Assembly: GCA_037962975.1 (NCBI GenBank)
Contig: CM075671.1
Location: 12,075,001-12,139,000, forward strand
DNA: 64,000 nt
From: Clitoria ternatea
Lineage: Eukaryota; Streptophyta; Magnoliopsida; Fabales; Fabaceae
Direction: 5' to 3'
Shown piece by piece: positions 24,901 to 35,113 of this stretch. Under the pieces are notes generated by a model that worked only from the letters and a program-made list of their open reading frames with translations, did no database searches and was not told the origin of the DNA. Each line of letters opens with the position of its first letter. Within the stretch, counting starts at the first letter, position 1. Both the position numbers and the translations under genes were made by a program.

Positions 24901-25852
24901 CCCTTTTTTTCAATTTTTATTCAATGGATGCAAAAGGCAATGGTTAAGGTATTGAGAAAAGATTTGTGTTCTTGGGCAGCACATTGTCGTGAAAGCACAT
25001 GGTGAAAAGGAGAATGGATTTGAATAAAATACTAGTGAGTGGGATCATGTTTTTCCTTTGTCAAAATGGCGGGGACCTTGCCTTTGAATTTTATAACCTT
25101 AATTATTCAAGACAAATCCCTTGTATCAAAGCCTTAACTTCACGTTAAAGCATAAAATGGGGGCTGTTTTTGCATTGAAAATTAATTGGCTTAGAGACTT
25201 AGACTTGGTCAAAATTGGTGGGCTTTGGAAACCATAGTAATTTTGGTGATGGGTTCCATTCTCTTCATCACGAACATTCCTTGAATATTTAAGGACAGAT
25301 GCATGCTAAAATTGAAAGAGAGTCCAACATGAAAATTGTAGTTCTTTCTCTTAGCTTTAATTTGATATATGGCACAAAACTTTTCATCAAGAAACGAGGG
25401 AGATATGGCCTATATACAAAAACTGCTCCAGAGTGTGACGAAAATACATTTGCAAGCAAAATAAATTCACTTGGAAAAATGGGTAAAGAGTTAGCTTTTT
25501 TGCCCTTCATGAAGTTTGTAGATCTCTTTGATGTGGATCCATATCAAAAAGAACAGAGTCGTTTCAGTATCATATGAGGGAGATATGAATTTTTTTCTAA
25601 AGATGCGCAGAGCAGTCATGAAACTGGAACAGGTCTAGGAAGATTATTAAAACTGTACCAATTGGTAAAGATATAGCCTTCCAGGTCTTCATAAAAGTCG
25701 TAGACAATTTTGTTACGAAAATTTGGAGACCGAGTTTGCGTAAATCAAAGGTCGTATGAAGGAGTTATGAATTTCTAAGTGAACCATGCGCAGCAGAGAG
25801 TGCCCAAAGGATGGAACTGTACCAATTGGCCGGACAAAAAGAGGTGTTCACA
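21909..25852 (-). repeat. 5' LTR of Ogre C
   Basis: A 3,944-bp LTR, partner of 3948-7871, with the same TATA box (23971-23978) and the same repeat block at about 22230-23045 (again five markers in the alternating two-unit pattern). Differences from the other LTR are scattered substitutions and small indels. Confidence 0.94.
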
Positions 25853-25857
25853 ACGGC

Positions 25858-27480
25858 GTTCGGTTTAATCCTCTTAACCGTACTCGGAGTTTGATTTTGC
25901 CCTATAATTCGAGCTTTCATTCGGGTGGGAAGTTTCTGAGTGCAACTTTCCCGAGTAGGTGTGTTCCCGAGTTGAGTGTAACTTCCCCGAGTGAGGTGTC
26001 TCCGAGTGCGACACTTCTAATTGGGATTGCACCGAGTGAGACGTTTTTGACTTCCACTGGGTAAGGCACCAAGTGAATAATTTCTGACTTCCACGTGGTA
26101 TGGCACCGAGTGAAGAAATTCTGACCTCCACGTAGCATGACACCGAGTGAAGGATTTCCGAATGGGCCATTTCCAGGGGAACTACTTTTGGTCAGAGGAA
26201 GGCTCTGACTTTGAATAAGTACGTTTCGGGTAGACATATTCCCGAGTAAATAATTCGAGTCTGACTTCAAATTTGAAGTGTTTCCGAGTAAGGAATTCCA
26301 AGGGAAAGTATTTCCGAGTGAGGAATTCCTAGGGGAAGTACTTCTGAGTGAATTCGAAGTCATGCTTGGAGTTAGGTTTGACCCTACAATCCAAGCCTTC
26401 GACTGGGGTTCAGTTTGATCCTACAACCCGTCTTCAATGGCGATCGGTTTAATCCTACTAACCGTACTCGGAGTTCAGTTTAATCCTACAATCCGAGCCT
26501 TGGAATGGGTTCGGTAAAATCCTACAGCCCATTTCCTGGGGTTCAGTTTAATCCTACAACCCAGGTCTTCACCAGTGTTGGATTTTACCCATTCAACGTT
26601 CTTCTTCACTCGGTGTTGGATTTTACCCATTCACCGGTCGTCTTTAAGCTACTCGGGGTTCAGCGTGGTCCTGAAGAGAAAGCTTCACCCAGCTTACTGC
26701 GCCCAAGCCTTCACCGACGTTCGGCCAAACCTATTAGTCATACTCGAAGTTCGGTTTAACCCTGCAATCCGAGCCTTCGACACGGGGTTCAGATCAGGGC
26801 TAATCCTGAACCTACTGCGCCCGTTACTCGGGGTTCAGCGTGGCCTTGAAGAAGGTCCAGTTTACTACGCCCAAGCCTTCAATCGGTGTTGGATTTTACC
26901 CATTCACCATTTTTCTTCACTCGGTGTTGGATTTTACCCATTCACTGTTTTTCTTCACTCGGTGTTGGATTTTACCCATTCATCAGCCTTCTCAATCGGT
27001 GTTGGATTTTACCCATTCACCGTTCTTCATACTCGGTGTTGGATTTTACCCATTCACTGGCCTTCATAATCGGTGTTGGATTTTACCCATTCACCGTTCT
27101 TCACTTACGTTCGGCCAAACCTACTAGTCGTACTCAGAGTTCGGTTTAATCCTATAATCTGAGCCTTCTCCGGTGTTCAACCAAACTTACTAACCGTACC
27201 CAGAGTTCGGTTTAATCCTACAATCTGGGCCTTCAATCGGTGTTGGATTTTACCCATTCACCGTTCTTCACCGACGTTCGGCCAAACCTACTAGTCGTAC
27301 TCGGGGTTCGGTTTAATCCCACAATCCGAGTCTTCAAATGGGGTTCGGTACAATCCTACAACCCATTTCCTAAGGTTCGGTTTAATCCTACAACCCAGGT
27401 CTTCACCGGTGTTCAGCCAAACTCACTAACCGTACCACAGTTCGATTTAATCCTACAATCTGGGCCTTCGAAATATTGTT
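25858..27480 (-). repeat. Degenerate 37-38-bp array in the 3' region of element B
   Basis: GGTGTTGGATTTTACCCATT recurs at 26885, 26923, 26961, 26998 and 27035. It is mixed with related units GTTCGGTTTAATCCTACAA and with CCGAGTGA-type repeats at 25900-26340. The repeats are more diverged than those of Ogre C. Open plus-strand frames here (for example 26575-27069) are repeat artefacts. Confidence 0.85.
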
Positions 27481-27791
27481 CACCCAGTTATACCTTCAAA
27501 GAGGTTCGTCACTAACAACAGATACATTGTTAGGATCGTCCGTCCTGAAAGTATCTTGTCACAACAGTGTTATACATCGAATAAAATCATAAAGACAATG
27601 GGTGAACATATAGAATATTTCATTAATTATGAATTACAGGAGAGAAAGAGAGCCGAGTCGGGGTTATGCCTCGTTAAACCTTCTTGGTAAAACCCGATCG
27701 GAAAAACCCAAGTAAGGAAAGAGTGCACACTGTCTTACCGACTAGCTATAATAGCGAAAGGCGTTTTTGACTTTGATGGCCTGATCCCTAA
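27481..27791 (-). other. 3' untranslated start of element B
   Basis: On the minus strand this reads through TTGGGTTTTTCCGATCGGG and GGTTTAACGAGGC, the sequence that normally follows the integrase stop in Tat elements (compare 38690-38745 in element A). Here it follows gag directly, marking the point where pol has been lost. Confidence 0.75.
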
Positions 27792-28238
27792 TCAATGACC
27801 TATCGACGACCCTGATGTTGTTGTTGGGGATTTACCTCTCGCCGATGTTGCTTCCAAGTGCATTTCAATGCCCACATACTTGGATGCTTTCCTCCTGAAT
27901 TCCTCAAAACTCGCCGGAGGACTTTTTGACAACGACAGGGCAAAAGCAGAGCTTGGTTGCAAAGCTTCTATCATGATGTGCAACTGTAGTGCCTCTGTCA
28001 AGTTTGGAACAGCAGCTGCTTCCTTGTAAAACCTCTTCAAGAAGTCCTTGAGAGTTTCATGTTTCCCCTGCCTAATCTGGGCCAAAGTATGAGATGTTCT
28101 GGGAACATCTCTGGAAATGACAAAGTGGTCCATAAACGTTGTTGCCATTTCTTCCCATGAGTCGATGGAACCTGATGATAGTCCCTTGAACCAACTAAGG
28201 GCATCATCAACAAGAGTCCAAGGGAACATCCTGCACAT
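27792..28238 (-). pseudogene. gag of element B, C-terminal part
   Basis: The capsid core downstream of solo LTR D: DALSWFKGL, VISRDVPRTSHTLAQIRQG, DFLKRFYKEAAAVPNLTEA, closely matching element H at 62340-62700. About 15 residues after the shared KASKYVGIEMHLEA the frame leaves the homology and stops at 27792, without the zinc knuckle or protease seen in H. The upstream half lies at 29525-30059, separated by D. Confidence 0.85.
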
Positions 28239-29519
28239 TGTTGGTGTATGCACTATGAGCTTTTATGCTTTTTCATTTGTATCATTTTTCTACTTATCAA
28301 TAGAATAAATATTTCAGTTTAAAATTGTTTTAAACATATTTATCCTTGGAGTAATAGGTCATATAAAAATTATTCCTAAAATGTCCCTAGTTAAGTATTT
28401 ACATGGGGACATGTAAATACACTGAGACTAGTGTGTGAGTGTACTGATGACCTGATCTCACAGATCATAGATATAGATGATATCGAGTCTTCACACGGGT
28501 ACACATTAAGAGTAATGATGTACTGGACAGACCCACCATGAGAACGTTGCATGGATCGTTACATGATTGTCATAAACGATTCTCAATGTGATAATGGTAT
28601 ATGTAGTCCTTCGACCTGAAGTCACTACGATTCCTACATGAGGAGTTTATTGTTTTAATACAATTAAACGTCTTCTGTAACAAGAGGACTATAAAGGTTG
28701 TGATTAGGCAATGAACAAATTATGCAGAGGGATGTGAGTGATGTAGATAGGATTTGTCTCTCCTATGTGACAGAAGTGATATCCATAGGCCACTTGATGG
28801 AGTAAGACTAAGAAAACGCATGGCCATGCTAGAAAGAATAAATATTAGATATTTATTCGGATCCAGTCTACTCCAGTATCAAGTAAAATAAATTGGGCCG
28901 TACAAGGATGACGCGACCATGCCTTGGGCCCAATTAGGATATCGTGACAAAAGGAATAAACATATTAAATAATTATCACTTATAGGTTATGTTGATAATA
29001 TTCGGACATAATGATGCATTGCTAGATGCCGCTCTTATTTTATATTAATAATAAAATAGTTTATTATTAATATGACCGGGTATTTTACCTATAGGGTCAC
29101 ACACATAGAGTAAGCCCATCAGAAAAATGTTGTCTTATTTTAGTTGGACTAAAATAAAGCTATTGGGCCTAACTCATTTGGAATGAGTAAGGAGCCCACT
29201 TTTAGAGAGAACAAATTAGGTCAAACCTAAGCCTATAAATAGAGCATAATATGCTCATAGGCCGTTCACTCAAGTGAGACACAAATTCGCAAAAGTTGCA
29301 AGAGCTACACGCCGTCAAACTAGCAGTTGGCAAGTGTTGCGATTCTGGTGGGAGTGCTCGTGTGGACCCCTAAAGGACGAGGCTACGACTGCTTCGGAGT
29401 TCTTCAAGAGGTAACCTAAAATAATTCGAAATTGTTTTGTGCTTTGAAACACGGAACCTTGCAAATCCTATGGAATCCCTTTTATTTTTCCGCTGCTCAT
29501 GCTTAGGGATTTCCTAACA
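28239..29519 (+). mobile_element. Element D: solo LTR inserted in the gag of B
   Basis: A 1,281-bp unit TGTTGGTGTATGC...GGGATTTCCTAACA with the exact target duplication CACAT at 28234-28238 and 29520-29524. A TATA box (TATAAATA, 29234-29241) gives plus-strand orientation. No internal region, primer site or partner LTR is present. The size and ends would fit a copia LTR, but the superfamily cannot be proven from an LTR alone. Confidence 0.88.
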
Positions 29520-29524
29520 CACAT

Positions 29525-30059
29525 GACATCCTCATCTGCCCCCAGGTACATGGCTTCAAATGCATAAGCATCAAGATGCTTAGTAGGATCAATTTCACCA
29601 CTGTATTTTTTGAAAGAGAGAGGTTGAGTAGTCTGCAGGTGCTTAGGGATGTGTACGCTTATAAGTCTCCTTGAAAAAGGGACTGTGAGTTTATAAGTTA
29701 CTGGAGAGGCTGTCATCAGCTCTCTCTTCCCCTTAGCAACTCTCTCATCAGAATCATGGATCTGTTCCTTCCCTTCAAACGTGGGGATGTTTGAGTACTG
29801 GGGGCTTTCAGTTGTGTGATGTGTCCCCTTGGTCTGAGACATGGCTCTCTTCCACGTTCTTTCTCTCACGCTTCAACTCTATCAGTTCTTCCATCAACTT
29901 TCTTATCATCTCATCCCTTGGATCTGGTACTGAAACTTGCACCATTCTTCTTGAACTTTCCACAGACGACTCAAGAACTAAATGCCTATTCACCGGTTGT
30001 TCCTGGGTAGTGATGTCTTCCACATACCCATCTGGTTAGTTTCTCCCATTGCCTTCCAT
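29525..30059 (-). pseudogene. gag of element B, N-terminal part
   Basis: Starts with ATG at 30059. An in-frame TAA follows within eight codons. Homology to H gag then covers DPRDEMIRKLMEELIELKRE (coiled coil), a frameshift near 29860, SPQYSNIPTFEGKEQ, VPFSRRLISVHIPKHLQTTQ and EAMYLGADEDVMC. At that last motif solo LTR D interrupts the frame. Confidence 0.85.
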
Positions 30060-30107
30060 GATAAGAGACAAGACTTCCCAAACGAGAAGTGGGAATAACT
30101 TTAACGT

Positions 30108-30126
30108 GTCCCACCGGGCGTGCCAA
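30108..30126 (-). other. Primer binding site of element B
   Basis: Minus strand TTGGCACGCCCGGTGGGAC directly after the 5' LTR. It differs by one base from the site of element H (61697-61715). Confidence 0.8.
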
Positions 30127-31111
30127 TGTTTTGTCCTGAACCAGGGTCCAAGAGATCCGGTGTCGGGCCAGTCACAAGTAGTGAGAAAAGTTTGTGTCTG
30201 AAGGTCGGTTCTGTGAATATCCGGTATATGTATCCGGTGTGTCTGTATGAAGAGACCGGTCTTGGCGTCCTGGAGGTCCTTCTCACTAACCTCACACGTT
30301 GGTGTGGGTGAAAGGTGGTGTCACCTGCGATGATTCTCCAACGCTCAAGTCAGTAATATATTCCAAGTGTGGAATGTAAGGGATCACTCAATGGGATCCA
30401 GATTAGGGAGAAAAGCCAGAACTGGGAACCCCTCTCCAGTAAACTGAAGTGAGTTCTTATACCTGATTGGCTTGATTTATGAGGACTCATTAGTGGAGAA
30501 CCACTAACCTTCATTATGCAAGTATATTATTGTTTACTGCGCACTTACCAGCATGATTGAGGCAAATGGCTATTTTATATTGAGCATAGGGAGTATGGGC
30601 TAGACTTAGGGGACAAGTTGATCATTCCCTGGAGTAGAGTTTGGCTCGTAGTGTGGGGAATTATTGATCGGTCCCTGTAGCAATGCCCGTCGTCTTCTGT
30701 AGGGTGACGTGTATTCTATCTGGTGTGCATGGTGTTATCCGGACTAACTGGTGCAGGGAGAATGCCTGGCTCGGAATTACAGTCCGGATGTATACCGATG
30801 ACACCGGTTGCATGTGATATGATAGAAACCGGTTGATCGGTCCGGATCAACCTCTTGAAATGACTGAGGCAATCGGTCATAAGTGATGGGTGAAATAAGA
30901 ACGGATGAGGTATCTGATGTCTCAGAAACTACTTCGGATGACCGGTTACATCATACAGTTGCAGACCGGGTCGGTATTCTGTGATACCGGTTGATGTCTA
31001 GGACAACTAATATTTTTTCCGACTGGATCATTGTCCTGTGATACCGATTGAACTCTAGGCCGGCTAAGATAATGATCTCTTAGTCTTAGGGCCGGTATCC
31101 AGACCAAATCA
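30127..31111 (-). repeat. 5' LTR of element B
   Basis: A 985-bp LTR from TGATTTGGTCTGG (31111 on the minus strand) to AGGACAAAACA (30127). It is followed on the plus strand by the target duplication CTAGT (31112-31116). Confidence 0.9.
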
Positions 31112-31116
31112 CTAGT

Positions 31117-31975
31117 AATATGGGCATCTGATTCCTTTTTCTGTCGAACTTTCCCTACCATTTTGACTAAGTCCGAACTACATTGGTTCTCCCATCTCCC
31201 TCTAAAGAGCATCTCTAGCTTCTCCGATCTGAGCAAGAAGTTTCTCAGCCAGTTTTCCACCAGTAGGGCCTACAACAGACATCGCATAGCCTAGTTAATC
31301 TGTGCCAACTTCCAGGTGAATCCCTAAAGCAATATATGGTCCATTTCTTCGAACAAGCCATCCAGGTCCGAGACCTCAGCCTGAAAGTGGCCTTACATGC
31401 CATTTAAATGGGTTTGCACCCTGGGAAATTTGGTGACTCCCTAACGAAGAAGCCACTGCTGGACATGGACGACTTTCATGCGAGAGCCTCCAGGTATATC
31501 GCCATTGATAAGCGTGGAGCCGATCGAACTAACCTTGCCGGTCGAGCCAATCCTGCACATGGAAGAAATCATCACCCAGAGCCGAAAGGAAAAAGCCCCA
31601 GAAGAAACCGAGATGCATGCACCGAGGCGTACACGGCTCCCCTCTACACAAACTTTATGCCACTAAAGGACCGTCACAATCGGATTCTACATGAAGTATG
31701 TAACACAAGGATCCTTGCTCTTCCGCCTCCAGGAGAGGGCCCCAAGGGTCGGACACGTCCAAGTTCTGTGAATTCCACAGGACCTATGACCATGCCACTG
31801 AAAACTACCGATCCCTCTATAACCAAATAGAGCTCCTAATCCGACAGGGGCACTTAACGAGATTTTTTGGTCAGAGGAATGACAATCCCAGAGAAGGTTT
31901 TCATAGAAGGGAGAGAGACCTTCCTGACCAAGTGGAGCTCCAGACTCGAAACCACTCACGAGCCCCCTGTTCCCG
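31117..31975 (+). pseudogene. gag of element A, C-terminal part (broken)
   Basis: Continuation of the gag cut at 2569. The text across frames gives the middle of the core, then GLHPGKFGDSLTKKPLLDMD (31411-31470), and a basic tail with DRYRSLYNQIE-like content split by frame changes. Several frameshifts and stops make it non-functional. Confidence 0.75.
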
Positions 31976-32540
31976 ATCACCCAGGCCTACAGGAGAAAGG
32001 GCAGATACATGACGAGTCATACACAACATTTCAAGAGGACTTCTAGGAGCCCATGTACGCCGATCATACCAGTCGGGTCAGGAAAACTTATTACAGGAAC
32101 ATCCAACTCTACGGTCATCACATTCGATAGGTCAGATTTCCCAAGGGGAGGGCCCAACCGAGATGAGCCAATGGTGGTTACCATGGAGGTTGAAAATTTC
32201 ATGATAGAGTGAGTCCTAATAGACTAGGGAAGTTCAGTGGACATACTGCATTGGAAGGTGTACCAAAAAATAGGTCTCCCTATCCAGCAACTCCAAAGGT
32301 ATGATGGTGCACTTTTTAGCTTTTTGGGTGATTCTATGCAGGTCTTAGGATGCATGGACTTGAGGACCAGTTTTGGAAGCGGAAAAGATAGCCATGCTAT
32401 ATGGGTGAAGTTCCTGGTGGTAGACTTCCCTAGCTCCTACAATGCTCTATTGGGGCAACCTTCGCTCAACGCCTTAGGTGTTGCCGTCACAACTATACAC
32501 CTAACGATGATATTCCGTTGGGGATGGAAGAGTCAGAATT
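31976..32540 (+). pseudogene. Protease of element A (broken)
   Basis: The frame includes STVITFDRSDF, then VLID-stop-GSSVDIL at 32215-32245, where the stop falls on the residue next to the catalytic Asp, and later FPSSYNALLGQPSLNALG (32425-32480), the conserved end of the protease. A second stop lies just upstream at 32211-32213. Confidence 0.82.
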
Positions 32541-34440
32541 GTCAGAGCCGACCTGGAGGTGGCGCAGGTGTGTTACCACGAAAGCCTCTGCCCTAAGACA
32601 ACATTCATAATTGAGGAAGATTTAGAGACAAGTTTTAACCCTCCTGACGATCGAGAATATGAGAGGCCTCAACCGGTGGAATCACTAAAGCTCATTCAAG
32701 TTGGGCCATCCCCTGGCCAATTTACACGGGTCAGCGTGATTTTCGACTCAAGCTTGGAGGAAGCTCTCGTCAGACTATTGAGGGAAAATACTGATCTATT
32801 TTCCTGGCACCCCGCCGACATGTCAGGCATCAACCCCAATGTAATCTGCCACTCGCTTAACCTTGAACAAGATGCAAAGCCCATGTCACAAAGGCCCAGG
32901 AAGATGGGCCCCGATTAGAAGAACACAGTCAAAAAAGAGACAGCGAAGCTCTTATCTACGAAGTTCATTCAAGAAGTTAAATATCCGACTTGTCTATCGA
33001 ACATGGTCATGGTAAGGAAGTCAAGCAACAAATGGTGTATGTGTGTCGACTTTACCGACCTGAACAAGGTATATCCTAAAGATCCCTATCCTTTACGTAG
33101 CATTTATAGTTTGGTAGATGGTACTTCAGGTTATAGGATGCTAAGATTCATAGATGGCTACTCAGGCTACAACTAGATCTGGATAGACCCAAAAGATGAG
33201 AAGAAAACAGCGTTTATCACTAGTGGAGCTAATTACTGCTACCATGTGATGCCCTTCGGCCTAAAAAATACAGGGGTGACTTACCAAAGACTGGTAGACA
33301 AGATATTCGCCAAGCAAATTGGAAGGAATATGGAAGTATATGTGGATGACATGCTCACTTACATAGGCATTGAGGCTAACCTAGACCAGTGTCAGGCCGT
33401 TTTAAAAATACGAAGCCCCCAAAATGTTAAGGAGGTTCAGCGCCTAACCAGGCGAATGACGACCCTTTCTCGATTCCTCTCAAAGTTGGCTGAAAAGTCC
33501 ATGCCATTCTACAAGGTACTAAAAAGGACAAACTCATTTGGGTGGACTCCCAAATATGAACAAGCCTTCCAGGACCTCAAAAATTACCTAGCATCCCCTT
33601 CAATCTTGACGTGGCCTGAAGCAGGGTCGGACCTGATTCTATACCTATCTACAGGATCTGAGGCGGTGAGCTCATTCCTTGTCCAAGAGGAGGGCCCGAT
33701 CTAGAGGCCTGTTTACTTTACTAGTAAGACCCTATAGGGAGTCGAAACACGATATCAGCGAGTGGAAAAGTTTGCTTACAGCCTTGTCGGAGCTGCCCGG
33801 CGACTCTGTCCTTATTTCCACAGTCATCAAATAGGCACTAACCAACCACTTGGGGAAATCCTTCAGAAGCCTGAACTCGCGGGACGTATGGTGGCCTGGG
33901 CGGTAGAGCTATCCGAGTATGGTATTTGGTATGAGTCCCGAGGGCCTATAAAGGCCCAAGTGCTCGCAGATTTTTTAGTAGAATTGGGGGAACACAAAGA
34001 AGAATATGATGTAGAGCAGGGCTTATGGACCTTATTGGTAGATGACTCCTCCAACGCTAAAGGTAGTAGGGCGGTTGCTGTTTTGGAATCTCCAACCGGT
34101 CTGGTAGTTAAAGCCCTCATCACAGGTTTACAAACAGCCATCGACCTGGGTGCCCGATGCGTCCAAGCAAAGACCGACTCCCAACTGGTAGCCCGACAGA
34201 TTGAAGGGTCATAGCCAAAGACCCAACGCTAGAAAAATACTTGGCCCGGGTAAATACGATAGTAAAGGACCTCAAGCATTTCCGAATCATCCATGTTCCA
34301 TAGGTAATGAATGAGCGTACAGATATCCTATCCAAACTCGCCAGCATAGTCAAGGCTGGGAACCTTAAGACGATTGTGCAAGTCATCTTAGAAGAGCCTA
34401 CGGTCTAGAGACGTAGCAGATTCATCAAGTAAATGAGGTT
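32541..34440 (+). pseudogene. Reverse transcriptase and RNase H of element A (broken, with internal deletions)
   Basis: Recognisable pieces in order are DLFSWHPADMSGI (32790), CMCVDFTDLNKVYPKDPYPL (33036-33095), FIDGYSGYN, MPFGLKNTGVTYQRLVDKIF (33248-33307) and EVYVDDMLTYIG (33330-33370), so the YVDD box is intact. Immediately after it the usual 50-60 residues are absent and the text jumps to GIEANLDQCQAVLKIRSP, an in-frame deletion. RNase H reads WTLLVDDSSNAKGS (34030), but the segment with the catalytic Glu (N-N-x-A-E-Y-E-A in relatives) is also missing before TDSQLVARQIEGS. Stops at 32916, 33174, 33702 and 34212 add to the damage. Confidence 0.88.
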
Positions 34441-35113
34441 CAAATTAAAGATACATGGATGACCCCTATTGTTGATTTTTTAAAGCAAGGAACTCTACCA
34501 GAAGATCGGTAACAAGCCAAGAAGTTGCAAGTCCAAGCGGCCAATTACACTCTGATAGATGGACTCTTATATAAGAGGGGCTTCACAATGCCTCTCTTAA
34601 AATACTTAAATGAAGAACAAGTAAGAGAATTGCACTCAAGAATTTGTGGTCTTCACGGAAGGGTCCGACCCTTGGCCGCTCGAGTCCTCCGAGTAGGGTA
34701 TTTCTGGCCAACATTACGCTTTGATTGCTACAAACTTGTCAAAAAAATATGATTCCTGTCAGCGTAATGCCAATCGGATCCACAGCCACCCAGAGCCGTT
34801 ACATGGAATCTCGTCACCTTGGCCTTTTAACACTTGGGGGATGGATATCCTGGGCCCTTTCGCCCCAGGAAAAGAACAACTTAAATTTCTCTTAGTAGCC
34901 ATCGACTTCTTCACCAAATGGATCAAAGCTGAAGCCCTGGCCACCATCACGGCAGCCAAAGTACAAACCTTTATGTGGAAGCACATCATTTGCTAACACG
35001 GACTACCCCACACAATTATTTTTGACAATGGCTTATAGTTCGCCGATAAAAGTTTTATGGAATTCTGCGAGAACTTAGGTATAAAAAGAAAATTCTCTTC
35101 TGTGGAGCATCCA
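34441..35113 (+). pseudogene. Integrase of element A, N-terminal part (broken)
   Basis: Contains an HHCC-like start (ELHSRICGLHGRVRPLAARV near 34630), WGMDILGPFAPGKEQLKFLL with the first catalytic Asp (34841-34895), and IIFDNGL with the second (35020). The frame shifts near 34750 and has further stops, then is cut at EHP by LTR element E with target site ATCCA (35109-35113). Confidence 0.85.

Larger units (their letters stand above)
3948..25852 (-). mobile_element. Element C: Ogre retrotransposon (21.9 kb)
   Basis: Two LTRs of 3.9 kb (3948-7871 and 21909-25852) lie between the exact target duplication ACGGC at 3943-3947 and 25853-25857. Read on the minus strand the order is 5' LTR, an Ogre-type primer site, ORF1 (20800-18855), gag (18620-16440), protease with G-patch (16465-15065), an intron-like gap, reverse transcriptase/RNase H/integrase (14862-11418), two tandem arrays, polypurine tract and 3' LTR. 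Very long LTRs, an extra ORF upstream of gag and an intron between protease and reverse transcriptase are defining features of Ogre. LTR similarity is roughly 97% by eye, so it is younger than its hosts B and A. Confidence 0.95.
2570..31111 (-). mobile_element. Element B: pol-less Tat-type element with nested C and D
   Basis: LTRs at 2570-3503 and 30127-31111 are flanked by CTAGT at 2565-2569 and 31112-31116. The element is reversed: the primer site and gag are at the high-coordinate end. Internal content is gag (30059 down to 27792), then directly a 3' untranslated region with a degenerate 37-38-bp array, then a polypurine tract next to the low-coordinate LTR. There is no protease, reverse transcriptase or integrase anywhere between gag and the 3' region. 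Subtracting Ogre C and solo LTR D leaves about 5.3 kb. Element H (60968 onward) is the same family and keeps at least protease, so B is a deletion derivative that needed proteins in trans. Confidence 0.88.

Noticed and set aside
26505..27515. Plus-strand frames with repeats of the type GVGFYPF
   Set aside because: They arise from the 37-38-bp array of element B and shift frame between units.
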